From Litomosoides sigmodontis (Eukaryota > Nematoda > Chromadorea > Rhabditida > Onchocercidae), in assembly GCA_963070105.1 (NCBI GenBank), contig OY718806.1, forward strand, positions 6,345,865-6,409,864: DNA of 64,000 nucleotides, in the 5' to 3' direction. Of this stretch, positions 1 to 19,000 are shown piece by piece; position 1 is the stretch's first letter; every line of letters starts with the position of its first letter. Under the pieces are notes generated by a model that had not been told where the DNA came from, searched no databases, and saw only the letters and a program-made list of their open reading frames with translations. Made by a program: the position numbers and the translations under genes.

Positions 1-161
1 ATAAGAAGTTGGTAAAAATGAAAAGGACTGATAAATAGCCAACCTTGTTATATTTATATTAATAGGGATAAAAAGTCATTGAATAAATTTTTCTACATTG
101 AATAAGTTGTATTCACTGTATTTTAGTACGATGGATAATTCTGGAATTAATAATAAAATAC

Positions 162-343
162 CTTGCGCGGATGCCAGCCAGATATCCAACACGAAATACA
201 ACAAAAGGAAGATATGTAGCATTAGCTCGAAAGCCAGCTGTGCCATAATTGAATTTTTTTGTGGGGGGAACTGGTACCCTTCGTCCATTATGGTCAGTAT
301 TGCTTTTCCGCGTATATATTTCTGGAACATTTACCTCAGTCAT
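162..343 (-). CDS. PGM3: Phosphoacetylglucosamine mutase (PGM3/AGM1), 5' exon, truncated by window edge
   Basis: First coding exon of the enzyme that isomerises GlcNAc-6-phosphate to GlcNAc-1-phosphate for UDP-GlcNAc (and so chitin and glycan) synthesis in the cytosol. The minus-strand frame carries KKFNYGTAGFRANATYLPF followed by VVFRVGYLAGIRA. This is the N-terminal signature of PGM3, which in other animals reads YGTAGFR...FR.G.LA.LR. The exon ends at a GT donor (161-160). The next exon, which should hold the catalytic TASHNP serine loop, lies beyond the left edge. I chose the ATG at 343: it is the first in frame and lies 16 nt behind a TTTCAG acceptor at 360-359 with no coding exon upstream, which suggests spliced-leader addition. 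Transcribed divergently from the telomerase gene. Identification is firm; only about 60 residues are visible. Confidence 0.88.
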
Positions 344-358
344 CTTCAAAGACTGGTC

Positions 359-366
359 CTGAAATT
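359..366 (-). promoter_or_regulatory. Probable trans-splice acceptor of PGM3
   Basis: Minus-strand ATTTCAG immediately before the short 5' leader of the PGM3 start codon. No upstream coding exon is visible, so this fits an outron/spliced-leader acceptor. Inference from position only. Confidence 0.45.
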
Positions 367-3300
367 TTCACCAATGAAGTGTTAGTAAAGAATCCATAAT
401 AAGCGATTTCAATCAAAATAATAATGGAAACGCTGATAACGCCTACACCACTGATGCAATACATTTATTAATATTTCCATAACGGATAAAAATATATAAA
501 ACTTTTGCGGTGAAAAGACCACTACAGATCTATAACACCAGACCCTTCAACTCCGAGACCCCCAGCACATAGCAAATGGTTCGTAAGTCATTCGTCCGTG
601 CCGCCTCTGTTTGCCTCCCGTCGCTCGCCACAGCAAAATAGCCTTAACGCATACGAGCACAGCAAGATTTCATTAAGAATGGTGGTAGATCAAGGGAACG
701 AGAATTAGAAGGGTCATTTTCCATGAGGAGTGGTCTCCCATAGTGTTTTTTCCCACTTGTTTTGGTTTAATAAACCATTACGCCAAAGACAGGGAGGGCC
801 AAACAAGCAAACAGCGCCATGCTAAGTTTTCACACAGCGATCAGTCTCATCATTAGGACTCGTCGTTTCTCCGCGATCAGTTATAGTTTCGTCCCCATCA
901 TCTTCATCGTACGTTCTTTGTATTAAATTTGTCATGTGAATGACTGACTCATATAACGCACACTTTAACCACCCGTGACCCTGTCTGGATGCATCCAACT
1001 TTCTACGCCCACTTCAGTACAACCTACACATAGGACGTAGCAATCATTCTGTTGCATAACGACATAACTACATTTATGCGACAGCAATGATTGGTTTCTC
1101 GTTGGCCTGAAGTGCACTTCTAGTGCACTCGAGCCACTCGGCTACTTTTTTTATGAGGCATGCAGCGAATCGACTTAAGTAATACCGGGAGGAAATTTCT
1201 CAATTCCGCAGGAATCCAGGCAAAGAAAAGAAAATTTCACTTTCGTTCACTGTTGTGGCGCTCGTTGTGGCCCTAAAGTGGTCTTTCTGGCAAACAAGAA
1301 GACAGACTTTCTCCTTAGGATCGAGAATTAAGGATATGCACAGGCACGACAATCGAGAACTTATGCGGAGTTACTGTAAATCAAATTGTTCAATCTGATC
1401 ATTTAATAATGTAAAAAGCGCGGTCAGATGACCACCACACTTTATCATTGATTTCTTTTTGCCACTCTCATATTCTTTTGCTTCTCAAAATTAAGTTTGT
1501 GTTCACATTTCGATTTATACTGTTCTAAGTGTCAAAGTGGTCGACACATCTGGACAGATGGATTCCAAAGATATAGTTCGATCTTTTTTCTAGAAGTAGA
1601 GGATTTCAAAACAGTAATGTCTTAAACTGTGCACGTTAGAACAGTTTCCCAATCGCTCCACCGATTTTTCCAATCGCCTGAATTAACCTGACTGCACTTT
1701 TCAGAGGTATCCCTATCAAAAACGGTCCCCGTTTGACGTGTAATATTAAACATGGCATTGCTTGTTTCTTGCGATCGAATCCGTCACATGTGATACCTCG
1801 ATTTAACTTTTCCGGCTAAAAAAGATTTCCGGGAAACAATATGCAAACTCGGTGCAGAAATTTGTTTTTATTCCATTAAATTATTTGTTAATGTCAATTT
1901 TAATTATGAAAATGCAAATGAAAACATACAACACAGTACTTCATCCTCAAGAAAAAATGACTGCTACTATACTTTTTGAGAGGACAGCGATGACAAAGTA
2001 CAACGGCAAACTGAATTGAAAATATCAATTGCAGAAATCTCTGAGCGGGTTACCGTTGTCCCTTTCATCAGTTGTTTATTTTTATTATCGAGCTCCTCTG
2101 TTGGAATAAAAATGGAAATATTTTCAAAATCGTTAGCTTTTCAATATTACTTACTGAAATCGAAAAATGAGTCAAGCAATAACTGCCGCTCCCGTTTCTA
2201 ATTCCTTTACATATAATTTCACATTTTAACGGAAACTGCAAAAAAACCAAAGCGGAAACTTATCCATCAGGCAATACGTGGAAAATCCAAACATTCGGTA
2301 AATTTTTTATGACAATGCTGGGAAGCTCGACTGATAACTGCATGGGAACAGTTCGGGCACTAGTGTTGCTCAAGAATGACTTGATTTAAACAAAATTACA
2401 ACTTTGTACTTGTAACTCACTATATCCTATTAGCTTCTAGCACATCGATTTTTCCTCTAAATGTTTGCGAAAATGCATTTATAATTTGTAAAATGATATT
2501 GAAAATTTATTTGCATGTAAATAAATGATGCTGATACAACGACGTACTGATGGCTCATGAGTGACGTCCGTTCTTTATCGTCACGGCGTCTTCTTCACGG
2601 AAACTTAAAAGCGATCATTACAAGCAAATAAAAATACCCTTCCGTTAGGGCTTCCAAAATATTATACATAGTTTTACACCATATCAGTGACATTAGCCCA
2701 TTAGCTGTGGAGACGACAGCATGAGAAATATTTTCAAGTCAGCCACTCATAACTGGTGAAGACTTCCTTCCAAACACTCTATGTAATGCTGCATCATTGA
2801 GTGTAATATTCCATGAACGCGAAATGATACGTATAAGCTTACTCGAAAAAAGTCTTCCACTGTCTTCAACCGAATAATATTTTGTGAAAAATAGAAAATA
2901 ACGGATAATGCGTTGGGGGGATGACGTAGGCCACAACTGCCCACTTGTAAACGGCCAGAGACGTATGGGAAATAGCAGTAACTGTTTTGCTTCTAGTTGA
3001 GCACTTCTTTCTGTGTAGGATCGGAGTCGTAGTTTACTCTTTCTTCACATTTGAGCCGATGGTTCTCTTTACGCAAGAAGGGATGATGACATTGTCCAGC
3101 AGCTGATGGGTCGGGTGATCTGTACGTCTTTGATTTGGAAGTCGGCGTTTTGATTTATGTAGTCCTAAGAGATTCTGGTGACAGATAGGTTTTTTAATAG
3201 CGTTAAAAGCCATTGCAGAGAAACGCATAAGTCGTCTAGAAGTTCTCTCTATGAAAGTCACATGGAAGGTACAGGGTGTGTTTTACTGGTCATTTAGGGA

Positions 3301-3640
3301 AGATGAAAGCTGTGTGTACTAGGAGGTAGCATACTTCTTTATTTGGTTGAGGAAAGCAACAAGTTTGGCTTAGAATATGTACGGATGCATTGAGTAACGC
3401 CTCTTTGATGCGCTTGCCGGCTTTCAAGGTAACAAGATACTATCAGTGTTGATGAATTCGTAGATGACTAGGAAAGTGTGGAAATGACTGAACAAAAGAA
3501 ATTTTTCCTTGCACCTCGTATGTGTTTCCATTCCACTGACCACAGCTGGTTAAATCATCGTCAGGGACGAATGGTTGGTTGTTATTATCTTGCTTTAATG
3601 TTTTTTTTTTATTTATGCAACAGTTTGTGGTGAATGTAAG
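367..3640. other. Intergenic region between PGM3 and TERT
   Basis: About 3.3 kb between two divergently transcribed genes. It should hold both promoters. I see only short spurious open frames, no transposon ends, no repeats longer than ordinary AT runs, and no RNA gene. A 75-codon minus-strand frame around 3034-3261 has no convincing relatives. Confidence 0.5.
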
Positions 3641-3645
3641 GGAAA

Positions 3646-3800
3646 TTGCTTAGGTTAACCCATTCCAGTGTGTTTAATCACTGTTTGCTAAAGGATGACA
3701 GTGATTTAATTTTGGACACACTTGGACAAATATCTAAGATGGGCGTTTTGCCAATAATAAGGACATTTACAGATTGTAAATATGCATCTTCTTTTGCTGT
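3646..3800 (+). other. Possible 5' coding exon of the TERT gene
   Basis: Open frame after an acceptor-like CATTCCAG, reading through LILDTLGQISKMGVLPIIRTF. It lies just upstream of the first exon that can be tied to TERT. An ATG at 3739 is in this frame. I cannot align it with any TERT domain, so it may be the real N terminus or chance. Confidence 0.25.
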
Positions 3801-3888
3801 GGTTCGTTTAAATAAAGTTTTCCTCAAGAAATTGAAGATTTTTAGACTCGATATAATGATAATATGTCGCTCTGCATTTTAATGATAG

Positions 3889-6800
3889 GTGCGCAGAATT
3901 TCGACAAACTTGATCATTTGCAGCAATTACTTCTGGAAGAAATGTGTAGTCACATTCGCAGAAGGTATTTCAAAATTCTTTTCTATTTTACTTCATTTGT
4001 TCAAATTTCTTATATGTACTGGCGTTGTTGGGAATTTCTTCGAATTTCTGATGGGTGGAACGAAAGAAGCAACCTTTGAGTTGTCAAAAACATATTAAAA
4101 TTCAGTGCGCTGATATCTACTAAAGGCTTACAGCTCTCTCCATACAGTACTCTCTGAAACACACCGTACCACGTTTGAATGATTCTGATGTTGAATCTTT
4201 ATTGAGGTATTCTTTTTCATTTTCTTAAATTATTCATACTTTTTTTGTATCCTTTTTTAATGACTAGAGGCTAACACATTCCATATTATTGCTAAGGAAT
4301 ATATTGTGTTGACCGTGTTTGATTTTCTTCTGCAAACAGAGTTGCGTTTCAATGATTGCAGGAAATCAGTTACTTACGCGCAATATCGTGCATTCATGCG
4401 CGCAATTTTTGGTTATCTGTTACCACATGAATTAATCGGCAAATGTAATATGGAGCTTGCTGTCGATCGTATTTCATCTATTCTGTTTAAACTTGGGTGT
4501 GTGTCCTTTCTTCTTCCTAAAAGTTCCTTTGCAATTTTTAAAGGTCGCTTTGCATTTTTCGTATGGAAGTTTGTTTTGTATCTGTTGGTCGGTCACATTT
4601 AGTAATGTTACGATTATTTAGTTTTATTTTGTAGGTTCGATGAAAGTATTAGATTAAGCGATCTTTTCTCAATTCCATTCAAAACCTCAGCTTTAAAATG
4701 GTTAAGATATTTACCGTCTCACGAACTATGTTGCATACATCGGAAATTCATGCTTTGGTTACTAGAGTTTTCTGTTCACATCACTAGGCAAGTAAGCCCC
4801 TGTTCTTTGTGCATTAGAGTATCAAAAAATGAAGAAGGACAAAGCCACTGTGTATTTGATGCGGGAGTCCGAAATAAAAGGATTATTTTTAAGATAAAGA
4901 ATAATGATAAAATATGCTAACATTTGACATTGATATCTATATTTTCAACTAGAAATTGTCTTGTTACTATGTTTACCGTTGGTCTCCAGTAATTTTATTC
5001 CTCCTTAGGGCTGCGTTTTACGTAACACCAGAGAATAGAACGAAGCTATTACGTTTTTATCGAAAAGATGTATGGAAACGCATCGAAACTCACAGTTTCT
5101 ATTTGTTATCTAAGAAAAGAGATGTGAAGAAAGTGAAGGGTTATTTTATGTCTTATTATGTTTTCGGGTATTTTGATATCATTTGCTACTAAATATATAA
5201 ACTTTACAAATAATTACCTTAAAATTGCGCATATCTTCATGTGTTTTAAGGAGTGATGAAAAGTACAGTTGGAGCACAGGTTCGGTTTCTTCCGAAAAGT
5301 TCGGGCACACGATCATTAATCGTTCCCGTAGGAAAGAGCTTCTTAAGACAGTATTCGGCGATCGCATTGAAAATAGTCTGTGTAATTATTGATCTAGTAT
5401 GTTCAAAGCAGCGCAAATGTTCCAAGGAACTTCCAATTACTGGGGCAGCTGTTTGGAACGGTAAGTGCATAGATTTCGCATTTTTGTGAAATTATTATAG
5501 TGAAGACGTCAGCGGACGCATTGTATATACAGTGCTGTAGCCCAGTGTGCAAGCATTGTGCTTACTTAATATTAACACCTCTATATCTTATTTTTGATAA
5601 ATGTGGACTTATAGTCAGTGCTGAAGAAATCGTTTCACCCATTCTAGTATAACTCTTGTTATATCCCTCACTTGAAGCTTTGTTTTCTAGTGTTTAAATT
5701 TTCATTTCAGGCATTGGTGGGTTTCCAAAACGTTTTCGGCGTTTCGTGCAGATGAATAGGTCGGCAAGAATTTATGCGGTAAAAACCGACGTTCGGGACT
5801 GCTTCGATTGTATCAATCAAAATCGCTTGCGTTCTATACTAAGAAAACGTCTTTTGTTAACAAAGTACATGTTTAATTCTATTATGATATAATATTTTTG
5901 CATGATCACGCTACTATTATTCCTGATGTTGCTGGTTCTTAGTCATTCTCATGTATTTCGTGGTTTTTTCTGTATTCTTAATTCTAGTTTTACTGTTCTT
6001 AATCCAAGTGTTATTTGTTCATCAAATGATACGTGGAAATGAGAATAGATTGCAGACACTTTCGATTAAGTGCAAATATGATTGGGATGAGCTCCTTGAT
6101 TTTTGCTCGGCGATGTGGTTTCGGATGCGGGATTGTTGACCATAATTGCAACCTCCTGGAAGTAAAATCTCCCATTTTGTCTATTGATTTTTCTTTAGGT
6201 TACATGAATATTACACTTCATGTTCATATTTATATTGTTGATTGCAGCTATGTGTAACGGGTGAGATGGTCATATGGTTTCTTGAAACTTACGTCATCAA
6301 TAAAGAGGTATTTTTTTTCTTTAAATAGACAGGATAAGCGCTTTGTAATGCTGTTGATCAAAAAATACGTTTATGAAAAAATAACAGACTGTTTATATTT
6401 GGTTTTCCAGTTTGAATATCGCGGTAGTGTATATCGTGCTTTTCGTGGTATACCACAAGGTAATCACGCTTCAACACGTTTGTGTGATCTTTACTTGGGC
6501 GAAGCAGATTGCGAGAGGTATTTCGAATTAATGAAACGACGTGATACATTACTTATCCGTTATGTAGATGATTATCTGTTACTGACAACTGATATGAATG
6601 TTGCACGAAAGGTACGTAATTATACCTTTATTATGTCAGCTTACAATTAGTTGAAAGCAGATTGCCGAAAAACACTAGTAAGTTGAATAGAGAAAGAGGT
6701 GTTTCCAATCTGTTTCTCTATTCATTACAACTTGTAAAGCTATTCATTGTCTTTTGTCTTTTGGCGTATTAATTAAATTTTTTTTGTTGGGAAAGCGAAT

Positions 6801-7638
6801 TGGCCTTCCTTTTGTTTAGTTTCTGGAAGTGATGCACCTTGGTGCAGATGACAATTATAATATTATCGCTGATTCTGCGAAAACGGTGATTAATTTCTAC
6901 TGCGAATCTAGTGAGTTGCTTATTTTTGGCAAAGTGGTCGGTTCTCGAAGCGCAGTACCGTGGTGTGGCTATGTGATTTATCCGGATTTGAGAAGGGTTG
7001 GTTAATTTCATTTTGCATCACTTACAAGATCCTTAAATTCCCGCTGTTTTTTTAGCTGTGCTTCAAGAAACTATAAAAATGGTATTTACATTTGGTGATT
7101 GGCATTATCTTGGTGGTATATTTTACAGTACTGCATCGATTGGGCGAGGATACATTCAGAAAAAGCAATTGCCTGTAGAGTTGTGCACAAGATGAGTTCA
7201 CGCGAAAAAAGAATTGCTGTTTTGAAGTTTTTAAAAGCATCTCTTCGTGAAAAGTTTGTCCATTTTTTTGGAATGCGGGATATGCTTTGGCAAAAGAAGA
7301 CATTTGTAGGCAAGAAAATCATTCGCTATTCAGGTACAGAATGGTTGATCGTTTCCCTCATGACAAGTGGAAGATCGGTGTCATGAAGAAGTTTGCTGCT
7401 GTTGGTACAAAATTATATGCTCGTCCGTATGCTAGAAAAGTCAGACTTTCCACGAAGGTTAGGAAAGTAAAGTGTAAATAAAAGTATTTGCCAGCAATTA
7501 GATTATTCTTTCATATATTAAAGTTTTAACTATTTCAAGGGTCGTTGGAATCACGTGTTTTGGCAAAAATTACGTGCTTGGCTTCGACAGGGATTTACAT
7601 ATTCATACAATACAAAATTGTCGCACTTGTACGGATGA
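3889..7638 (+). CDS. TERT: Telomerase reverse transcriptase catalytic subunit, compact nematode form
   Basis: Catalytic subunit that copies the telomerase RNA template onto chromosome ends in the nucleus. Exons I can chain in phase: 4134-4206, 4362-4496, 4635-4787, 5009-5139, 5251-5460, 5711-5864, 6056-6161, 6333-6368, 6411-6611, 6820-6996, 7129-7253, 7334-7457, 7540-7638; 3889-3964 is a likely earlier exon. Order of motifs: RNA-binding domain (YAQYRAFMRAIFGYLLP; AAFYVTPENR, the T motif), motif 1 (VRFLPKSSGTRS), motif A (VKTDVRDCFD, first catalytic Asp codon 5788-5790), motif B' (FRGIPQGN), motif C (RYVDDYLLLT, Asp codons 6567-6572), motif D (KTVINF), motif E (PWCGYVIYP) and a thumb ending WNHVFWQKLRAWLRQGF. 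The mapped part is about 574 residues, near the size of C. elegans TRT-1, with no visible TEN domain. The true start and the 7253/7334 junction are uncertain. Exon 4635-4787 may use a GC donor; a GT alternative exists at 4792. Confidence 0.93.
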
Positions 7639-7754
7639 GACAGCTTATGAATTTGAAGGAGTCCTTTATTGGCTTCTCATCGTTATGGGACAGTACTTTT
7701 CGGATGGAACGAAACATTATAAGATTGTAAAACTATTGTTGATGATTTTGTACG

Positions 7755-7760
7755 AATAAA
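7755..7760 (+). terminator. Poly(A) signal AATAAA of TERT
   Basis: AATAAA lies 117 nt after the TERT stop codon and about 200 nt before the TAF13 start, so TERT can end its transcript before TAF13 begins. Confidence 0.5.
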
Positions 7761-7957
7761 TCACTTTGAAAGAAAGTACATATTTTTTCCCACAATGGCT
7801 CGGAGCCTTCAATATCTCAATACATGACTTCCTGAGACGTACTAGATCCTAGTGCACATGTCATACGTCACAAGTAACGAGTCACTAAGATATTTTGCTA
7901 CTTATGCGTTTTTTCCTAATATATACATCTGTATTGAATGAACATTGTTGAGTTGCA

Positions 7958-8573
7958 ATGCTTGATGAAGACAGCAGTCTGTTCGGATCGGATGACGAAG
8001 ACGACGACGAAAAACGTAGAGACAATCCGGATGACAAAAAGTATCTCTTCCGAAAGGAGTTTCGCACTATGATTTATGGCTTCGGTGATGACAAAGTAAG
8101 CTTTTTGCCTTAAATACATATGGAGATCTCTACTGATACTATGCGCAGAAATGTCTAGCAATATTTTGTCAGCTCACGCTGTCAGGGAAACAAATCCGGT
8201 ACAGGACGGTTGAGGCTGTTATGAGCGTGCAGTACGAGAAGTACATAGGCTACAACAAACTGAGCAAAGACCATGTCGTAGAGGGCTCCGGTATGTTATC
8301 ACACTACATTGTGCGATCGGCTTTTCAAAAAAATTATTTTAGGTGCCTTATGATAAAACGTTGGAACTTTTGGAAACCATTGTAACGAGCTACATACAGC
8401 ATATGTGTCAGCGTGCTTTACAAATGGGTAAACCAGGTAAACTAGCTCTTGAGGATATACATTATTTGATTCGGCGGGATGCTAAAAAATTTGGCCGCGT
8501 CAAAGATTTGCTGTCGATGAGTGAAGAATTGAAAAGAGCAAGAAAACAGTTTGATGAAGCGAAGGCGATATAA
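7958..8573 (+). CDS. taf-13: TFIID subunit TAF13
   Basis: Histone-fold subunit of the general transcription factor TFIID, which pairs with TAF11 in the nucleus. Two exons, 7958-8095 and 8343-8573, joined in phase 0, encode 122 residues; the human protein has 124. An acidic N terminus (GSDDEDDDEKRR) is followed by FRKEFRTMIYGFGDD. The intron falls exactly after GDDK, and exon 2 continues VPYDKTLELLETIV, then IRRDAKKFGRVKDLLSM and EELKRARKQFDEAK. These blocks match TAF13 throughout. The gene starts 320 nt after the TERT stop on the same strand, which suggests co-transcription. The intron (8096-8342) contains a frame-breaking exon-like island described separately. Confidence 0.95.
8173..8290 (+). 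other. Cassette-exon-like island inside the TAF13 intron
   Basis: 118 nt, clearly less AT-rich than its surroundings, bounded by a good acceptor (TTTTGTCAG, ends 8172) and donor (CCG|GTATGT, 8291). One frame is open throughout and looks coding (TVEAVMSVQYEKYIGYNKL). Because 118 is not a multiple of three, inclusion between the two TAF13 exons shifts the frame, and translation stops right after the junction (GCC TTA TGA). It could be a poison exon, an alternative 3' end, or an exon of another transcript. I do not recognise the peptide. Confidence 0.4.
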
Positions 8574-9164
8574 ATTTTATTACTGGAACATTCTTGAAAG
8601 TTAGTTGAACCAAAGGCAGGTAAACAGAGATATAAACCTAAAGATTGTGAGGCACAATGGTGGAATAAAAAATGAGAAGACATTGATTCTTGGGTTTGCG
8701 ACTAGAGCCATAACAGAACTGTTTTATGGAAAAACGCTGCAGTAGAGAATATATTTATGGTGACACCACATACCATGTTAACAGCTTATGGGTAATAAGG
8801 GTCAACATTATAAACTGTAAAAATTGATTGTATTACTATTACTATTATAGTTCTAAGTTTTATATGTTTGCTCTTCGGAGCGCATTTCATTGTTTAAATA
8901 TTACGATAAATGATGGTCTGACCGGAAAAAACAAGCGTCATCACCGTACATAATTTATTAATACCGCATCCGTTCAGCCCTGGAACTATTGAGCAAGAGG
9001 TATTTTTCCTGCAATAATTCATCACGGCAACATCAAAATGTGAAGATATTTAAATGAGAGAGTGGTCGCCATATAGCTAGAATTTTATTGCGAATAAAAA
9101 GTGATATAAATGCTCTTACACCATCAAGTCCAGCATTGTAAGGATGTAATAATATATGGCCACT
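8574..9164. other. Convergent 3' ends of TAF13 and vinculin
   Basis: No gene. Contains AATAAA at 8664-8669 for TAF13 and TTTATT (AATAAA on the minus strand) at 8954-8959, a plausible vinculin signal about 200 nt after its stop. Confidence 0.5.
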
Positions 9165-16079
<6,915 letters not shown>

Positions 16080-19000
16080 GATCACAGCAGCGATGAAGCG
16101 TGTCGTATAAAACTGAATTGGTAAAGGGAGGCTTCACAACCACCTCTGTTAGTCTGTCGGCTTTCAGGAGTAGAAAGAGTGGCTCAGGTAGGACTGCTGG
16201 TCGTGTACTGATGATCCACGGATTAGGGGTCAAGATCCCATGGTTCTCTCTCCTCCTCTTTCTTGTAACAAACTGCTCGGGATCTTCCCACCGATAATCA
16301 CCACCGGAGGTCAGAATGGATGGATGGATGGATGGTCGTTGTTAGGACTCCTCATCAGTAGGCAGTCGTCGACGATTCTCTCATCGCACCAAAATTGCCT
16401 GTACTCTTTTCATCTCTCTCTCTTTCCCCTTCCCATTTTTACCGTTTAGCCGACTCTTGCACCCCACCCACCTTCCTTTCTTCCGTCATCATCACAGCTC
16501 GATGTCTTCCCGACGCACCCGACCGACCTGCACTCAGCGTCAGGACCCTCACTCAGTCACTCGTCATCACTTGTGGTTGTTGATTCCGAGAAGCAGCAGC
16601 AGGCGGCAGCAACAGCAGCAGCAGCAGCAGTAGTAGCAGCAGCAGCAGCAGTAGCAGCAGCAGTAGCAGCAGTAGCAGCAGCAGCAACAGCAATAGCGAT
16701 AGCGATAGCTCTGGGAGCAAATTTTTTTGGTAGGGAACGAGCAGTATGTCTGTCCTCTCTGGCCTTAAGATTAGTCATCCCGCAGAGGTGGTCTCCATTT
16801 CACTGATAAGAGATGATAGTACTCGCATTGTAAGCGGTGGATCGCTGATCGAGTTCCAGCTAACCATTAACAACCAGTTGTATCACGGAACAAGCGCTTG
16901 TCGTCCGTGCTGGCTGTGCTCAGCAGCGTTCAGCATTTGCGCATCTTCACGCCAGCTTCATACCGGCCCTTGCACTGCAGATTATCGGTAGTACCTCTGC
17001 AGTATTGGTTCTGCTCACTGCTGTTGACTTGTTTCACTGCACGCTTAACACTTCTCTCTTTCTACTAGATTTGTCAAATTCGTGAAACAATGAGCCAGCC
17101 CTTCGCAATCGTTTTTCGCATTTCGCCCTACAACGTTAATTCATTTTTCACAAAATTTTGAGTAACGCGGCATGCTGACGAATTGATATTACACCTGCAT
17201 CAACTGGCCACTTCACTTCCACCTTCATTTCGCTGTGTTCCAAGCTTAACGACTGAAATTCCTCTTAAGATTTTTAGGTCAAAGATGCGTTCCCTTCCTC
17301 CTACGCTGCAGTTGATGTGACAATTTGCGATTTATTTAACACGATATGTTTACACGAATCAGAAAATTTGCTTTTTCCTATGTGGTTATAGAGCCTTGAC
17401 CTAATATCTGCTGAAAGATTTAGATAGGCTTTGAAAAAGTGTTCTTACTGATGCTGCTCTCAAAAAGTCTCTTCAAGTAAATTTCACCACTGATAAAAGA
17501 GTGGATTGCTAATTGATTAACGTAATTTTTGAAAGCTAAATTTAGCACTATAATATCTCTTCGTTGTAACTTTCGCAGTGTTACACTGTTTGCTGTAGAG
17601 AGTTTGCAACTCTACTTTTGTTCACGTTCGAAACTGTTTCCCTTATCAGACATATATATATATATATGTGTGTATGTTGTTTGTGTTTGTGTGGTCTACT
17701 GGAAGAAATCGTACTGCCGAAGGGTATCGACCATCAAAAGTGTGGGGAAACACTCTTGTGGAACAGCGGCATCAAAGACTTGTAGCAGGAACTGTACTTG
17801 CACGGAAGTGTTCGCATGGAAGGATGTGAAAAATCAGCGAGTGGTATGTATGGAGCAAGATAGGTTACTGGGAACTTTCATTCATCCTTATTAGGCAGGC
17901 ATATGGACTGGTTTGTGCTCAGCTGGAAAGAATGGGGAATATTTTCACAGCCAGCCAGGAGAAACTACACACTAACGATGAAATTGAGAGAACTAAGTGA
18001 TATCTTGTTTGACACTGGAATTTACTATAGTTATTACACCTACCTTGTGTTTTGCATTTACACATATCTGTATGTCGCCTAGATCTAAAAGATAATTGTG
18101 ACTATTTGCACTGTTTTTGATAGGACAGTAAGAAAAAGTGCTGTGGCAGGCTCGAATTGTAGTTTGCAGTTGAGGGATGGAAACTGTTAGAATGGAACAA
18201 ATTTGAATCATCTTACGTGTAGATAAATTATAAAGTGCGCTTTTGGTACGAAGAAATCATCTGTAATTGTGAGCTCAAGTGTCGGCGAAAAATGCTTATT
18301 TTGAAAGTTAACAGGAAAAGCAGAAAGGTATCCAGCCTCACGAGTAATAGGTTATTATGTTTTCAATTTAAAATCAGGAAGCGAGACTATTCGAGAACTG
18401 CTAAAATCTCGTAGACCAGATAATTGCTGCTGAAACCATAAATTATATAATACTGTATAATATTGCGCCATAACAAGGAATCAAAGAATTTTTGTTCCAT
18501 ACAGTACCTGCAGATCAAGTAACTTTTTTCTTATCGCTAAAGCAAAGAAGTCCACAACAATAATCTGGAATGGATAACTATAATTTTTGAACGTTTTTCT
18601 TTCAAAGATGAAACGACTGCAATTTGTTGCACATACGTTGACATAAAAACGTATCTGCAATAACAATATTTGTTTTTCTCCTATCTTTAAGTACCACAAC
18701 CTCGTTTTTCATCTTTTGGATTCAAAAACAAGTTAATTCTATGATGCTGTTCAAGCTCAAAAGCGTGCGAAAACGCATCCGCCATAATATTTTCCACAAA
18801 AATTCACTGCTATTAACAGGCGATGACTTTGGCCTTGGTCGTTACGATCAAGTGATCGTATATTATGTTGTATATATATATATGTATATATATGATTCTT
18901 GAATTTTCAAAAAATTCATGATATGACTGTTGTTGTAGACAAAAAAGACATAATTCATCATAGAAAATATGCTGCAGTGTGACTTATCACCATCATCTTT

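Noticed and set aside
3034..3261. 75-codon minus-strand frame with a faint resemblance to retroelement polyprotein sequence
   Set aside because: No RT, RNase H or integrase motif in any frame around it and no terminal repeats; resemblance too weak.
6261..6650. 129-codon single open frame covering TERT motif B' and C
   Set aside because: It is intron sequence plus exons 6333-6368 and 6411-6611 that happen to share a frame; the acceptor at 6410 and colinearity with TERT show the real exons.
16573..16806. Poly-alanine protein frames on both strands
   Set aside because: Produced by the trinucleotide repeat, which stays open in several frames at once.
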